Notes: generated by a model from the letters alone, not told the origin. DNA of 64,000 nt from an uncultured Oscillospiraceae bacterium (GCA_959601025.1 CAUGOD010000003.1:1-64000), one strand, 5' to 3'. Positions 37,040-45,922 are shown, counted from the first letter of the stretch. A program made the numbers and translations.

Positions 37040-38197
37040 TTATTTTTCCAGCGTGTCCTCCTCCCGGTAATTGCCGAGGAAGGTGAACGCAGGCATTTCC
37101 TCCGACAGGGCGCAGAGCATATCCACGGTGCCGGGATGGGACAGCGAACCTTCGAAATCCAAATAAAAATTGTACTCAAAGCCCCGTCCGCGGATGGGGC
37201 GGCTCTCCAGCTTGGTCAGGTTCAGCCCTGCCATCGCAAAACGGGAAAGGGTGCGGTAAAGCGAGCCGGTGACATGGGGCAGGGCAAAGATCAGGCTGAT
37301 CTTATTGGCATCGGCAGGGATCACCAGTTCCCGGGAAATGGCGATAAAGCGGGTGCAATTATCATAGGCGGATTGTATATTTTTTTCAATTATCTCCAAT
37401 CCGTAAATTTCCGCCGCCTTTTCGGACGCAATGGCGCCGAGGGTAACATCCCTGCTTTCCGCCACCATCTCGGCGGCGGCGGCGGTGTTGCTGTACTGCC
37501 GGGCTTCCAGACCGTGAGCGGCGATATAGTCCGCGCACTGGGCAAGCGCCTCCTGCTTGGAATACACAGCGGTCAATCCCTCTCTCGCCGCGCCGGGACA
37601 GGCCAGAAGGCAATGGCGGACCGGTACCTCCACCGCAGCGGCGATGGAAAAACGGTGCTTCATCACCAGGTCGTACACCTCGTTCACCGATCCGGCGGAG
37701 GAGTTTTCCACCGGCAGGACGCCATAATCGGCCGAACCGTCCGCCACAGCGGCGAAAACATCGGCAAAGGTGGGGACAAAACGGGGGGACGCACCGGGGA
37801 ACAGCCGGCCGGCCGCCTCATCCGAATACGCACCGGACACTCCCTGGCAGACCACCCGCGCCCGGCGGGCCGGGATTAGGGCGCGTTCCGCGCTGTCCAG
37901 GTGTTCCCGCAGGGCGGCACCCGCGGCCAGCTTTCGGTGCTGAAGGGCGCGGGATGCGTCCATCATGGTGGAGAACACGAGGGAAGCGGCGCCGCCATAA
38001 CCCTCCTGGTACGTCTCGCCCAGCTCCCGCACATGCCGGAGCACCTCGTGCTCCCGCTCCTCGTTCAGGACGGGGAGATGGTGCGCGGCCTTATAGTCCG
38101 CCACCTGCCCGGCGCAATCCATCCGTTCGCAGAGCAGCGCCACCAGCTCCGTGTCAAGCCGGTCGATGTCCGCGCGGATTTCCGTTAACTCTTTCAT
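37040..38197 (-). CDS. pheA: Chorismate mutase and prephenate dehydratase, bifunctional
   Basis: 385 residues from the ATG with GGAG 6 bases upstream. Order: an AroQ-type chorismate mutase (about 1-85; IRADIDRLDTELVALLCERM), a prephenate dehydratase domain (about 105-285; VCQGVSGAYSDEAAG, VLPVENSSAGSV), and an ACT domain (about 295-385; HVTGSLYRTLSRFAMAGLNLTKLESRPIRG cut short here at its core) for feedback by Phe. It takes chorismate to phenylpyruvate. It is the last gene of the aro operon, controlled by the Phe/Tyr-rich leader at 44582-44701. Confidence 0.95.
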   Translation of the reverse strand: MKELTEIRADIDRLDTELVALLCERMDCAGQVADYKAAHHLPVLNEEREHEVLRHVRELGETYQEGYGGAASLVFSTMMDASRALQHRKLAAGAALREHLDSAERALIPARRARVVCQGVSGAYSDEAAGRLFPGASPRFVPTFADVFAAVADGSADYGVLPVENSSAGSVNEVYDLVMKHRFSIAAAVEVPVRHCLLACPGAAREGLTAVYSKQEALAQCADYIAAHGLEARQYSNTAAAAEMVAESRDVTLGAIASEKAAEIYGLEIIEKNIQSAYDNCTRFIAISRELVIPADANKISLIFALPHVTGSLYRTLSRFAMAGLNLTKLESRPIRGRGFEYNFYLDFEGSLSHPGTVDMLCALSEEMPAFTFLGNYREEDTLEK

Positions 38198-38287
38198 AAG
38201 AAACTCCATTCTTTCCCGGATGGGGGATTTTCTCCCGCCGAAAGCGGGCTCTGTCGCCCCAGCGGCGGAACCGCAGGAAAAAGGCCG

Positions 38288-39400
38288 TCAGCCGGAGGGC
38301 GCTTCGGTCTCCAGCGCGTCCAATAGGCCGAAGGCGACCGCCGCTTCAACCACCGGCAGGGCGCGGGGAACGATACAGGGGTCATGCCGCCCCTTGACGA
38401 TCAGCTCCGCCTCCCGGCCGGACACCAAATCGACCGTTCGCTGGGGCTTCCCGATAGAGGCGGTGGGCTTGACCGCCGCCCGCAGTATCAGGGGCATCCC
38501 ATTGGTGATGCCGCCGAGCAGGCCGCCGTTGTGGTTGGCGGTGGTCCGAATCCGGCCGTCCTTTCCGTAGGAATAAGGGTCGTTCGCCTCGCTTCCCCGC
38601 ATTCCGGCGAAGCCGAAGCCCTCCCCGAACTCCACACCCTTCACGGCGGGGACGCCAAAGAGCAGCGCGGCCAGCCGGTTTTCCATCCCCTCGAACATGG
38701 GGGAGCCGATCCCGGCGGGCAGGCCGACCGCCGCGACCTCCACAATCCCGCCGACGCTGTCGCAGTCCATCCGGGCTGCCTCCACCCGTTCCCGCATCCG
38801 GGTTTCGACCGAGGAATCCAGCAGGGCGAAGGGGCGGACGGACAGCCCCTCCAGCATGCCGGCGTTCACGGCGACCGGGTCAAAGCGGCGGTCGGAGACC
38901 CCGGCGATCTCCAGAATATGCCCGCCGATCGTCACGCCCCGGCGGCGAAGAATCTGACGGCAGACCGCGCCGGCGAACACCAGCGGAGCGGTCAGCCGGC
39001 CGCTGAAATGCCCGCCGCCCCGCACGTCGTTATACCCGCCGTACCGCACAAAGCCTGGATAATCGGCGTGTCCCGGACGGGGAAGGCGGGACAGCTCCTC
39101 ATAATCCCCGGAACGGGTGTTTTCATTTTGAATCATCATGGCGAGGGGCGCGCCGGTGGTACGCAGGGTGCCGTCCTCTGCATTTCCCAGTGTGCCGGAC
39201 AGGATTTGGGGCGTATCGCTCTCCCGCCGGGGGGTGGAGGTTTTGTCCCGTCCGGGGGCGCGGCGACCCATCTGGACAAGGATTTCCTTCCAGTCCAGCG
39301 CTTCGCCGGCAGGCAGGCCGTCGAGCACACAGCCGATGGCCGCGCCGTGGCTTTCCCCAAAGATGGACAGGCGGACACGGTTACCGATATTCGAGGACAT
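38288..39400 (-). CDS. aroC: Chorismate synthase
   Basis: 370 residues, the normal size. The start is MSSNIGNRVRLSIFGESHG and the signature RPGHADYPGFVRYG is present, with GKDGRIRTTANHNGG and QRTVDLVSG later. It makes chorismate from 5-enolpyruvylshikimate 3-phosphate with reduced flavin. It overlaps aroA by 20 bases; AGGAGG is 8 bases before ATG. The flavoprotein gene at 40742 in the same operon could help supply reduced flavin, which is inference. Confidence 0.96.
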   Translation of the reverse strand: MSSNIGNRVRLSIFGESHGAAIGCVLDGLPAGEALDWKEILVQMGRRAPGRDKTSTPRRESDTPQILSGTLGNAEDGTLRTTGAPLAMMIQNENTRSGDYEELSRLPRPGHADYPGFVRYGGYNDVRGGGHFSGRLTAPLVFAGAVCRQILRRRGVTIGGHILEIAGVSDRRFDPVAVNAGMLEGLSVRPFALLDSSVETRMRERVEAARMDCDSVGGIVEVAAVGLPAGIGSPMFEGMENRLAALLFGVPAVKGVEFGEGFGFAGMRGSEANDPYSYGKDGRIRTTANHNGGLLGGITNGMPLILRAAVKPTASIGKPQRTVDLVSGREAELIVKGRHDPCIVPRALPVVEAAVAFGLLDALETEAPSG

Positions 39401-40742
39401 GCACAGCCCCTCCTATTCGCTGATAATCTGTGAAAAACGCGGGCCAGCTTTTCCGGACGCTTCCCGCGTCCCCAATCGTCACCGGCCCGCGGCAGCCGAG
39501 GGCGGCGACCGCCATGCTCATCACGATGCGGTGGTCGTTGTAGCCGGGGACCTCCCCGCCTTCCAGGAAGGGGCGGCCCTCGATCACCAGGCCGTCGGGC
39601 CGTTCCTCCGCCCGGCCGCCGAGCAGGCGGAGACAGTGGGCGGTCGCAGCCAGCCGGTCGCTTTCCTTCAGCCGCAGCCGCGCCGCGCCGGTGATCCGGG
39701 TAGTTCCCTCCGCCAAGGCGGCGGTCACGGCCAGAATCGGCACAAGGTCGGGAATCTGGGAAGCGTCGATGTCGATCCCATGCAGGGGGGCGCGGCGGCA
39801 GAGCACCCGCCCGCCCGCTTCGGTAATATCCGCACCGAAGCGGCGAAACAGCGCCAGCGCTTCCCGGTCCCCCTGGGAGGAGCGCGGGTTCAGCCCCGTC
39901 AGGGCGATTTCGCCGCCCAGCGCGCCCGCCGCGAGTAGGAACGCCGCCTGGGACCAGTCGGCCTCCACCGTTTCCTCGTGCGGGCGGTAAGCCTGCCCGC
40001 CGGAAACCCGCCAGCCGAAGGAGGTCGTCTCCACCGCCACCCCGGCGCGGGCCATCGCCTCCACGGTCATGGTCACATAGGCCGCCGATTCCAGCGGGGT
40101 GGACAACACGATTTCGCTGTCTCCCTCACAAAGCGGCAGGGCGAGAAGCAGGCCGGTAATAAATTGGCTGGACACGTCCCCCGGCAGGACATACTGCCCA
40201 GCCTGAAGCCGTCCGGAAACGGACAGCGGCAGGCTCTTCCCATCGCCCGGCCCGGAAAGCGTCACGCCATGGCCGGGCAGGCAGTCGGCATAGACGCCGA
40301 GCGGACGCTCCGGCAGCCGGCCCCGGCCGGTAAACACGGCGGGAATGCCCTTCGCCGCAAAAAGAGGGATGAGAAACCGCAGGGTGGACCCGCTCTCCCC
40401 GCAGTCCACCGTTACCGGGCCGCCGGCGGGAGGCGCGGCGGGGGTAAAGGTCACGACCCGGGAGGCGCTCACGGCTTCCTTCTCCGCCGCAGGGCTCGCC
40501 CCCAGGGCCGGGAGCGCCCTTAAGGTCGCTTGCATATCCTCTGAATCGGTGATTCCCCGTACCGTTCCGCCGCCGGCGAGGGCGGCGCAGAGCAGGGCGC
40601 GGTGGGCGGCGGATTTGGAGGGGGGAGGAGTGATCGTCCCCCGAACAGGCGGGCCGCCGGCGGGATACGGGCCGACCTGTACCCGGGCGGGAGTCCCCCG
40701 CACGGGCAGCGGGCCGGCGCCTGTCTGTGTGGGGTTCGTCAT
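39381..40742 (-). CDS. aroA: EPSP synthase (3-phosphoshikimate 1-carboxyvinyltransferase)
   Basis: 453 residues. PPSKSAAHRALLCAAL and RLKESDRLAATAHCLRLLGG are family signatures, and GDVSSQFITGLLLALPL fits the active site. It adds enolpyruvate to shikimate 3-phosphate. A GTG at 40745 and the ATG at 40742 are both possible starts; the overlap with the nitroreductase stop (GTGATGA) implies coupled translation. The N-terminal 30 residues (PVRGTPARVQVGPYPAGG) are longer than usual and low in complexity. Confidence 0.95.
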   Translation of the reverse strand: MTNPTQTGAGPLPVRGTPARVQVGPYPAGGPPVRGTITPPPSKSAAHRALLCAALAGGGTVRGITDSEDMQATLRALPALGASPAAEKEAVSASRVVTFTPAAPPAGGPVTVDCGESGSTLRFLIPLFAAKGIPAVFTGRGRLPERPLGVYADCLPGHGVTLSGPGDGKSLPLSVSGRLQAGQYVLPGDVSSQFITGLLLALPLCEGDSEIVLSTPLESAAYVTMTVEAMARAGVAVETTSFGWRVSGGQAYRPHEETVEADWSQAAFLLAAGALGGEIALTGLNPRSSQGDREALALFRRFGADITEAGGRVLCRRAPLHGIDIDASQIPDLVPILAVTAALAEGTTRITGAARLRLKESDRLAATAHCLRLLGGRAEERPDGLVIEGRPFLEGGEVPGYNDHRIVMSMAVAALGCRGPVTIGDAGSVRKSWPAFFTDYQRIGGAVHVLEYR

Positions 40743-41305
40743 CACGCTTCCGTCCTTTCCGTGCCGGTCTCGTCAAAAATACGGCAAATTTCTTCTATCG
40801 GCTTTCGCTGCTTGCGGTGAATGCGGGGATTTCCGGCGTATCCCACCGCCATCAGCAGCCGAACCCGCTCTCCGCGGGGGATGTCCAGCAGCTTTTTGAC
40901 CTTTCCCTCGTCAAACCAGCCGAGCAGGCAGGTGGAGAGCCCCTGATCCGCCGCCTCAAAGCACAGATGGGCAGCGGCCAGGCCGATATCCACGCTGGCG
41001 TAATCCTGCCCCTTCAGCAGCCCCCCGGCACGGGAGGACAGGTTGCTTTTCGCCTGCGACACCACGATGAACGCCGGGCTGGTGTCGATGGTTTTATTCA
41101 TCCCCTGCCCCTGCGCGCAGCGGGCGAGGGCCTTCGCCTTCTCCCCGCCGTTCACGACCACAAACCGCCAGGGCTGGCCATTGCAGGCGGAGGGGGCCAG
41201 CCGCGCCGCTTCGACGCAGGCGGTCAGCCGTTCGGTCTCCACCGGCCGGCCGTCGTATTTCCGGCAGCTCTGCCGCCGAAGAGCAAGCTCCATAAAGGAT
41301 TCCAT
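40742..41305 (-). CDS. Nitroreductase-family flavoprotein in the aro operon
   Basis: 187 residues. The FMN-binding start RRQSCRKYDGRPVE, APSACNGQPWRFVVV and ADQGLSTCLLGWFD identify the NAD(P)H-dependent nitroreductase family. AGGAGG is 7 bases before ATG. It is translationally coupled to aroA. Its substrate is unknown. Within this operon a flavin-reducing role for chorismate synthase, which needs reduced FMN, is a reasonable inference. Confidence 0.85.
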   Translation of the reverse strand: MESFMELALRRQSCRKYDGRPVETERLTACVEAARLAPSACNGQPWRFVVVNGGEKAKALARCAQGQGMNKTIDTSPAFIVVSQAKSNLSSRAGGLLKGQDYASVDIGLAAAHLCFEAADQGLSTCLLGWFDEGKVKKLLDIPRGERVRLLMAVGYAGNPRIHRKQRKPIEEICRIFDETGTERTEA

Positions 41306-41326
41306 GCCGTTTCCTCCTGTCGGGCC

Positions 41327-42406
41327 TTACCGACCGGTCACAAACGCCTCCAGCCGGTCCATCGGCAGGCGGTGGACAAACGCGTCCCCGATCTCCCGCA
41401 GCAAAACGAGGTCGATCTCCTTCCCCGTACGCTTTTTATCCATTCCGGCGCAGGGGAGCCAGTCCGTCAGCCCGGCGGGGTCGTCCGTCGGAAGGCCCAG
41501 GGAAGCCAGCAGGGCGGTCAGCCGGGCCGTCGTGCCGGGGACGGTCAATCCCTCCCGCTCGGAGGCGGCGGTGAGCCGCGCCATCCCGACCGCGACGGCG
41601 CAGCCGTGGGTCGGCCCCGCATAGTTGTAATATTTTTCCAGCGCGTGGCCGAGGGTGTGGCCGAAATTCAGCAGCTTGCGCTCCCCGGTCTCCCGCTCGT
41701 CCCGTTCCACCACGCCCCGCTTGCAGTCGATGCAGGTAAAAATGGTGTCCTCCCGGTTGGCCGGGGAAAGCGCGTTCCCCCGTTCCAGCCGATCGAAAAG
41801 GCGTTCTCCCGTCTTTTCATCGGGGCAGGGGCGGATGCAGGCGTATTTCACGATCTCCCCCAGGCCGTCGGTCACGAACGCGGGGGGGAGGGTATCCAGC
41901 GCGTCCAGGTCGGCCAGCACCCGGACCGGCTGCCAGAACGCGCCGATCAGGTTTTTCCCGGCCGGGATGTCCACCCCGGTCTTTCCGCCCACCGAGGAGT
42001 CCACCTGCGCGAGCAGGGAGGTGGGAATCTGCACGAAGTCGATCCCCCGCAGGAAGGTGGCGGCCGCAAAGCCGGCCATGTCCCCGGTCACCCCGCCGCC
42101 CAACGCGACCACCAGATCCGCGCGGGTAAAGCCGCCGGCCGCCAGCGCGCCGTAGATTTCCTCCACCGTGGCCAGCCGCTTGCTCTCCTCCCCGGCTGGG
42201 AAGGTGAACGTCTCCGTCCGGTAGCCCGCAGCGCGCAGGGAGGCGCCCGCCCGCGCGGCATACAGGGGTCCTACGTTCGAATCGGTAACGATCAGGGCCC
42301 GGCTTCCGCCGTTCACCTCCCGGCTGAGCTCTCCGGCCCGGTCCAGGAGGCCGGAGCCGATAAAAATGTCGTACGGCCGGGCCGTTTGTACCCGCAGCGT
42401 TTTCAT
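41327..42406 (-). CDS. aroB: 3-Dehydroquinate synthase
   Basis: 359 residues. GGGVTGDMAGFAAATFLRG binds NAD, and IPTSLLAQVDSSVGGKTGVD and NFGHTLGHALEK are the metal and substrate signatures. It cyclises DAHP to 3-dehydroquinate, the second shikimate-pathway step. It sits between tyrA and the nitroreductase gene. aroD/aroE/aroK functions are not in the window. Confidence 0.96.
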   Translation of the reverse strand: MKTLRVQTARPYDIFIGSGLLDRAGELSREVNGGSRALIVTDSNVGPLYAARAGASLRAAGYRTETFTFPAGEESKRLATVEEIYGALAAGGFTRADLVVALGGGVTGDMAGFAAATFLRGIDFVQIPTSLLAQVDSSVGGKTGVDIPAGKNLIGAFWQPVRVLADLDALDTLPPAFVTDGLGEIVKYACIRPCPDEKTGERLFDRLERGNALSPANREDTIFTCIDCKRGVVERDERETGERKLLNFGHTLGHALEKYYNYAGPTHGCAVAVGMARLTAASEREGLTVPGTTARLTALLASLGLPTDDPAGLTDWLPCAGMDKKRTGKEIDLVLLREIGDAFVHRLPMDRLEAFVTGR

Positions 42407-42460
42407 AGCGCGTCCTTCTTTCTCTATTCAGCCAATCAGTCTAACCGGGGGGAACGGCCG

Positions 42461-43327
42461 TCACCGGCGGGGGTCCGCTTCCTGCTTGCGGAGCCGTCCC
42501 TCGCGGAGCACCGTCTCCAGCCGCTCGGCGTCCCCCGCCGCCACCGCGTCCCGGCAGGCGCGCAGGTTGTCGATCAGGGTGTCAATCTCGGCGCAGAGGT
42601 CGTCGGCATTAAGAAGAAACAGCTGCGTCCACAGCGTCTCGTCCACAGAGGCGACCCGGGATACGTCCCGATAGCTCCCCGCCGAAAAGCCGTGATGCTG
42701 CGGACAGCAGGGGGATTTCACATAGGCTCCGGCCAGCACATGGGGAAGCTGGGAGGTGAACGCGATCATCCGGTCATGCTCCTCCGGCGTAGTGACGGTG
42801 ACCCGCGCGCAGCCGATAGCGGCCGCCAGCTCCCGCATCGTTTCCACCGCCTCCGGCGGCGTTTCCGGCGTGGGGGTGAGGATGTAGGACGCCCCCCGGA
42901 ACAACCCCGCGTCGGCGTTCGAGAAGCCGCTGGTCTCCTTCCCTGCCATGGGATGGCCGCCGAGGAAAATCAGCCCGTTTTCCCGGCAGATCGGTTCGCA
43001 TTCCGCGATGACAGCCCGTTTGACCCCGCACACGTCGGTCACCAGCGTCCCCGGCTTCAAAGACGAGGCGTGCTCCCGCAGGAAGGCCGCCGCAGCGCGG
43101 GGAGGCAGAGCAAGGATCAGCAGCTCCGCCTCCCGCATCGCGCCGATCCCGGTCCGGTCGACCGCGCGGGCGGCGAGGGCCTCCGCCTCCACCGCCGTGT
43201 TCCGGTTCACCCCGATTACGGTGCAGGAGGTGTACGCCTTCAGCGCCCGGGCGAGGGAGCCGCCGATCAGTCCCAGGCCCGCCACGGCGATCGTCTGTTT
43301 TCCGTTTTTCCGGCTTTTCCCGTTCAT
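42461..43327 (-). CDS. tyrA: Prephenate dehydrogenase
   Basis: 288 residues from the ATG 5 bases after AAAGGCGG; the longer frame runs back into the Pro/Arg-rich end of aroF and has no support. The NAD motif TIAVAGLGLIGGSLARAL is followed by GGHPMAGKETSGF and HDRMIAFTSQLPHVLAGA, both typical. It oxidises prephenate to 4-hydroxyphenylpyruvate on the way to Tyr. No ACT domain is visible, so feedback by Tyr may act at the leader or on other enzymes. Confidence 0.94.
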   Translation of the reverse strand: MNGKSRKNGKQTIAVAGLGLIGGSLARALKAYTSCTVIGVNRNTAVEAEALAARAVDRTGIGAMREAELLILALPPRAAAAFLREHASSLKPGTLVTDVCGVKRAVIAECEPICRENGLIFLGGHPMAGKETSGFSNADAGLFRGASYILTPTPETPPEAVETMRELAAAIGCARVTVTTPEEHDRMIAFTSQLPHVLAGAYVKSPCCPQHHGFSAGSYRDVSRVASVDETLWTQLFLLNADDLCAEIDTLIDNLRACRDAVAAGDAERLETVLREGRLRKQEADPRR

Positions 43328-43385
43328 CCTATCTGTCCGCCTTTCCGCCGTTTTCCGGCGTTTCGTTCCGGCTCCAGCCCGGGGC

Positions 43386-44441
43386 TCAAGCCTGGGCTCC
43401 CGCCTGGGCTGGCTCTTCCCGCCGGGCCACCTCTTTGCCGAACAGGGGCGCCACATCCGCGATGCGGGCGGAAAGATGGCGGAACTGCGCGGGGGTGAGG
43501 GACTGCGCGCCGTCCGAAAGGGCGCGGGGTGGGTCGTTGTGCACCTCGATAATCAGTCCATCCGCACCGGCCGCGACCGCGGCGAGGGCCAGCGGCTCCA
43601 CCAGCGCGCTGATGCCCGCCGCGTGGCTCGGGTCCACCACCACCGGAAGGTGGGACAGGCTCTTGAGCAGGGGAACGGCCGAAATGTCCAGCGTGTTGCG
43701 GGTCATGGTCTCAAAGGTGCGGATTCCCCGCTCACAGAGCATGACCTTGTCGTTGCCGGCGGCCATGATGTATTCGGCGCTCATCAGCAGCTCTTCAATG
43801 GTGTTGGCAAGCCCCCGCTTGAGCAGAATGGGCTTGTCGCATTTTCCCAGCTCCTTGAGCAGCTCGAAATTCTGCATGTTCCGCGCTCCGACCTGGATGA
43901 TGTCCACGTCCTCGAAAAGCACCAGATGGGCGGGGGACATGATCTCGGTCACAATGGGCAGGCCGGTCTTTTCCCGCGCGTGGCGGAGCAGCTCCAGCCC
44001 GCTGGCCCGCAGGCCCTGGAACGCGTAGGGGGAGGTACGGGGCTTGAACGCCCCCCCGCGCAGGAAAGCGGCGCCGGCTTCCTTCACGTCCCCGGCTACC
44101 TCGACAATCTGCTCCTCGCATTCCACCGAGCAGGGGCCGGCGATAATGCCGAGCTTTCCCCCGCCGATGACCGAACCGTGGCCGAGGTCGATCACGGTGT
44201 CGTCCGGATGGAACTTGCGGTTGGCCTTCTTATATGGCTCCTGCACCCGCTTGACGCTCTCCACAATCTTCTGCGCGCCGATGAACTCGCTGTCCACCGT
44301 CGCGGTGTCGCCGAGCAGGCCGAGCACAATGGAATGCTCGCCGTACCAGGCGTTCACCTTGACGTCGTTGCGGCTTTCCAGCATGGCGGAGAATTCCGCC
44401 ACCTGTTCGCGGGTGACTCCGGGCTTGAGTACAATAATCAT
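43386..44441 (-). CDS. aroF: DAHP synthase, N-terminal regulatory domain type
   Basis: 351 residues. An N-terminal ferredoxin-like regulatory domain (about 1-70; MIIVLKPGVTREQVAEFSAML) precedes a KDPG-aldolase-like barrel with IAGPCSVECEEQ, FLRGGAFKPRTSPYAFQGL and VVVDPSHAAG. It condenses phosphoenolpyruvate and erythrose 4-phosphate, the first step of aromatic synthesis, and is the first structural gene of the operon. AAAGGAAG is 7 bases before ATG. Its expression should depend on the attenuator upstream. Confidence 0.96.
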   Translation of the reverse strand: MIIVLKPGVTREQVAEFSAMLESRNDVKVNAWYGEHSIVLGLLGDTATVDSEFIGAQKIVESVKRVQEPYKKANRKFHPDDTVIDLGHGSVIGGGKLGIIAGPCSVECEEQIVEVAGDVKEAGAAFLRGGAFKPRTSPYAFQGLRASGLELLRHAREKTGLPIVTEIMSPAHLVLFEDVDIIQVGARNMQNFELLKELGKCDKPILLKRGLANTIEELLMSAEYIMAAGNDKVMLCERGIRTFETMTRNTLDISAVPLLKSLSHLPVVVDPSHAAGISALVEPLALAAVAAGADGLIIEVHNDPPRALSDGAQSLTPAQFRHLSARIADVAPLFGKEVARREEPAQAGAQA

Positions 44442-44520
44442 AACAGCTCTTCCTTTCTATAACGGCCATACTTAAAAAACTTCCGAAATTCGCTTCCGGG
44501 CGGCGAAGAAACGCCGAAAG

Positions 44521-44561
44521 CGATAAAAAGGTGGGGCTCATCGTCCATGAGCCCCACCTTT
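44521..44561 (-). terminator. Attenuator terminator ahead of aroF
   Basis: A perfect 15-bp stem (AAAGGTGGGGCTCAT, 44527-44541, with 44547-44561) and 5-base loop are followed on the minus strand by TTTTATCG. It lies between the leader peptide stop and aroF, so by default it would stop the operon. The leader segment GGGGCT near codons 25-27 could pair with AGCCCC of the distal arm and block it. Confidence 0.85.
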
Positions 44562-44581
44562 GATACTTTCCGTATACCCGG

Positions 44582-44701
44582 TCAGTTCGGTTCTCTCACG
44601 GCACGATTCACACAGCAAAAATAGCCCCGGCCAAAATAATGACCGAAGCAAAAAAAGCCGCTAAATCGTTTCTGCTTATTACCAAGCGCCGAACCGTCCA
44701 T
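44582..44701 (-). CDS. Phe/Tyr-rich leader peptide of the aro operon
   Basis: A 39-codon frame from ATG at 44701 to TGA at 44582-44584, with AAAAGGAG 6 bases upstream. Codons 13-28 read FSGFFCFGHYFGRGYF: six Phe and two Tyr in sixteen, against none elsewhere in the peptide. A strong terminator follows about 20 bases after the stop, and the operon encodes Phe and Tyr synthesis. By analogy to pheA and trp leaders of enteric bacteria, a ribosome slowed by scarce charged Phe- or Tyr-tRNA would change the RNA fold and let polymerase through. The peptide itself has no expected function. It is too short for ordinary gene calling. Confidence 0.85.
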   Translation of the reverse strand: MDGSALGNKQKRFSGFFCFGHYFGRGYFCCVNRAVREPN

Positions 44702-44769
44702 GAGAAACTCCTTTTATCGCCGATTGTTCCATATGGCGGGGATATCCCGCACAAATTCTTCGCTTTTTC

Positions 44770-44798
44770 ATCATAAACCCGGGGCCGGCGTTTGTCAA
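44770..44798 (-). promoter_or_regulatory. Promoter of the aro operon
   Basis: Consensus TTGACA (44793-44798), a 17-base spacer and TATGAT (44770-44775) on the minus strand. The predicted start near 44763 gives a leader of about 320 bases that carries the peptide and the attenuator. Confidence 0.85.
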
Positions 44799-44878
44799 GA
44801 AAAAATCAGGAACCGGAAAGGCCGCATTTTTGGAAAATCCGACGGCGGAACGCGCCGGGAAAAAGGAACCGGCGCGGT

Positions 44879-45466
44879 TCAGTCGATTACGGTAACGGGA
44901 TTGCCCTTTCTCTCAGGCGGCCGGGAGAGTTCCCCCGCCGGGAGACCGAGCGCCGCCGCGCCGCATACCATTTCGCTTTCCGGAATCCCGAGGGCCGCCA
45001 GCTTTTCCATCACTGCTTTGTTGTCCGACAGCCAGCGCAGCTGATTGATCCAGCAGGCCCCGATCCCCAGGGAGGCCGCGGCGAGCAGCATGTTTTCAAT
45101 CGCGGCGGCGGAATCGGCCATGGCGTTCCCATAGCCCCTCCGGTTGGCCACCACCACCAGCGCCGGCGCGCCGTACAGGAAGTCGTACTTCCCCCGTTTA
45201 CTCTGGAGGATGGCGGATTTCAGGGACGCGTAGGTGTCGGGAGCAATCTCCATTTTCCGGAATTCCTCCATGACCAGCGCCTTCAGCTCCGCCAGCACGG
45301 CGGCGTTTTTGATCACGAGAAAATGGGCGCTCTGGCTGTTGCCGCCGCTCGGCGCCCAGCGTCCGGCCTCAACGATCGCACCCAGCGCGTCGCCGGGGAC
45401 CGGCTCGCCGGTATATTTCCGCACGCTGCGGCGCGCGCGGATAGTCTCCAGTACCGGATTGGTCAT
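44879..45466 (-). CDS. Nitroreductase-family flavoprotein
   Basis: 195 residues. IRARRSVRKYTGEPVP, GRWAPSGGNSQSAHFLVI and a short GIGACWINQLRWLSD helix are nitroreductase features; FMN is the expected cofactor. It is only distantly like the aro-operon paralogue. AAGGAG lies 11 bases before ATG. A GC-rich 8-bp hairpin (CGCGCCGG) spans its stop without a clear U-run. The aro promoter lies directly downstream. Substrate unknown. Confidence 0.85.
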   Translation of the reverse strand: MTNPVLETIRARRSVRKYTGEPVPGDALGAIVEAGRWAPSGGNSQSAHFLVIKNAAVLAELKALVMEEFRKMEIAPDTYASLKSAILQSKRGKYDFLYGAPALVVVANRRGYGNAMADSAAAIENMLLAAASLGIGACWINQLRWLSDNKAVMEKLAALGIPESEMVCGAAALGLPAGELSRPPERKGNPVTVID

Positions 45467-45514
45467 CAGGCGGTCATCTCCTTAAAAAGTTCGTTTCCTG
45501 TAAAATTTTCTCCT

Positions 45515-45922
45515 TCAGTCCAGCCGCGGGACCCGCCAATAGAGCAACAGGCGCCACACGGAATAGGCTGTAAAAAACACGCTGTTGACAAGCGCAAGCA
45601 GCGAAAAGCTGGGGCCTAGGTAGCCCAGGTAATTCCAATAAAAGCAGGCGGCAGCCAATCCTGCGGCGGAAAAAATAAATACGTCGCCCGCTTTTATCCC
45701 CTTACCCCTTCCCAGCAGAGCGGAAAAATAAGGAAAGCAAAGTCCCAGAATAATAAGCGGAGAAATTAGCAACTCACTGTATCGATTTTGGCCATAGTAA
45801 AATAAAACGGCTTTCCGGCACCTCCGCTCAATGGATTGGCCGCATATCGTATAAGGACACAGCGTCGTGGCTCTCAGCGCCATTTTAACATAGAAAGACA
45901 AAAAATGCCAGCCGAAAGCCAT
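45515..45922 (-). CDS. Small membrane protein of unknown function
   Basis: Up to 135 residues with three hydrophobic segments in the C-terminal 90 (LLISPLIILGLCFPYFS; VFIFSAAGLAAACFYW; LLALVNSVFFTAYSVW). The start is unsure: the first 45 residues are rich in Cys and Arg and may not be translated, and no candidate start has a good ribosome site in frame. I recognise no family. It is kept because the hydrophobic pattern is regular and no overlapping gene explains it. Confidence 0.45.
   Translation of the reverse strand: MAFGWHFLSFYVKMALRATTLCPYTICGQSIERRCRKAVLFYYGQNRYSELLISPLIILGLCFPYFSALLGRGKGIKAGDVFIFSAAGLAAACFYWNYLGYLGPSFSLLALVNSVFFTAYSVWRLLLYWRVPRLD

Noticed and set aside
40727..43498. 923-residue plus-strand frame across aroA, aroB and tyrA
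   Set aside because: Spans several well-identified opposite-strand genes; composition is Arg/Pro/Gly-rich as expected of antisense frames in GC-rich DNA.
44442..44763. T-box riboswitch upstream of aroF
   Set aside because: No T-box consensus (TGGNACCGCG) and no long specifier stem; the translated leader peptide explains the region better.
44853..44878. Terminator at the end of the second nitroreductase gene
   Set aside because: An 8-bp GC-rich stem exists, but the Ts are in the loop and not after the stem, so it is not a standard terminator.
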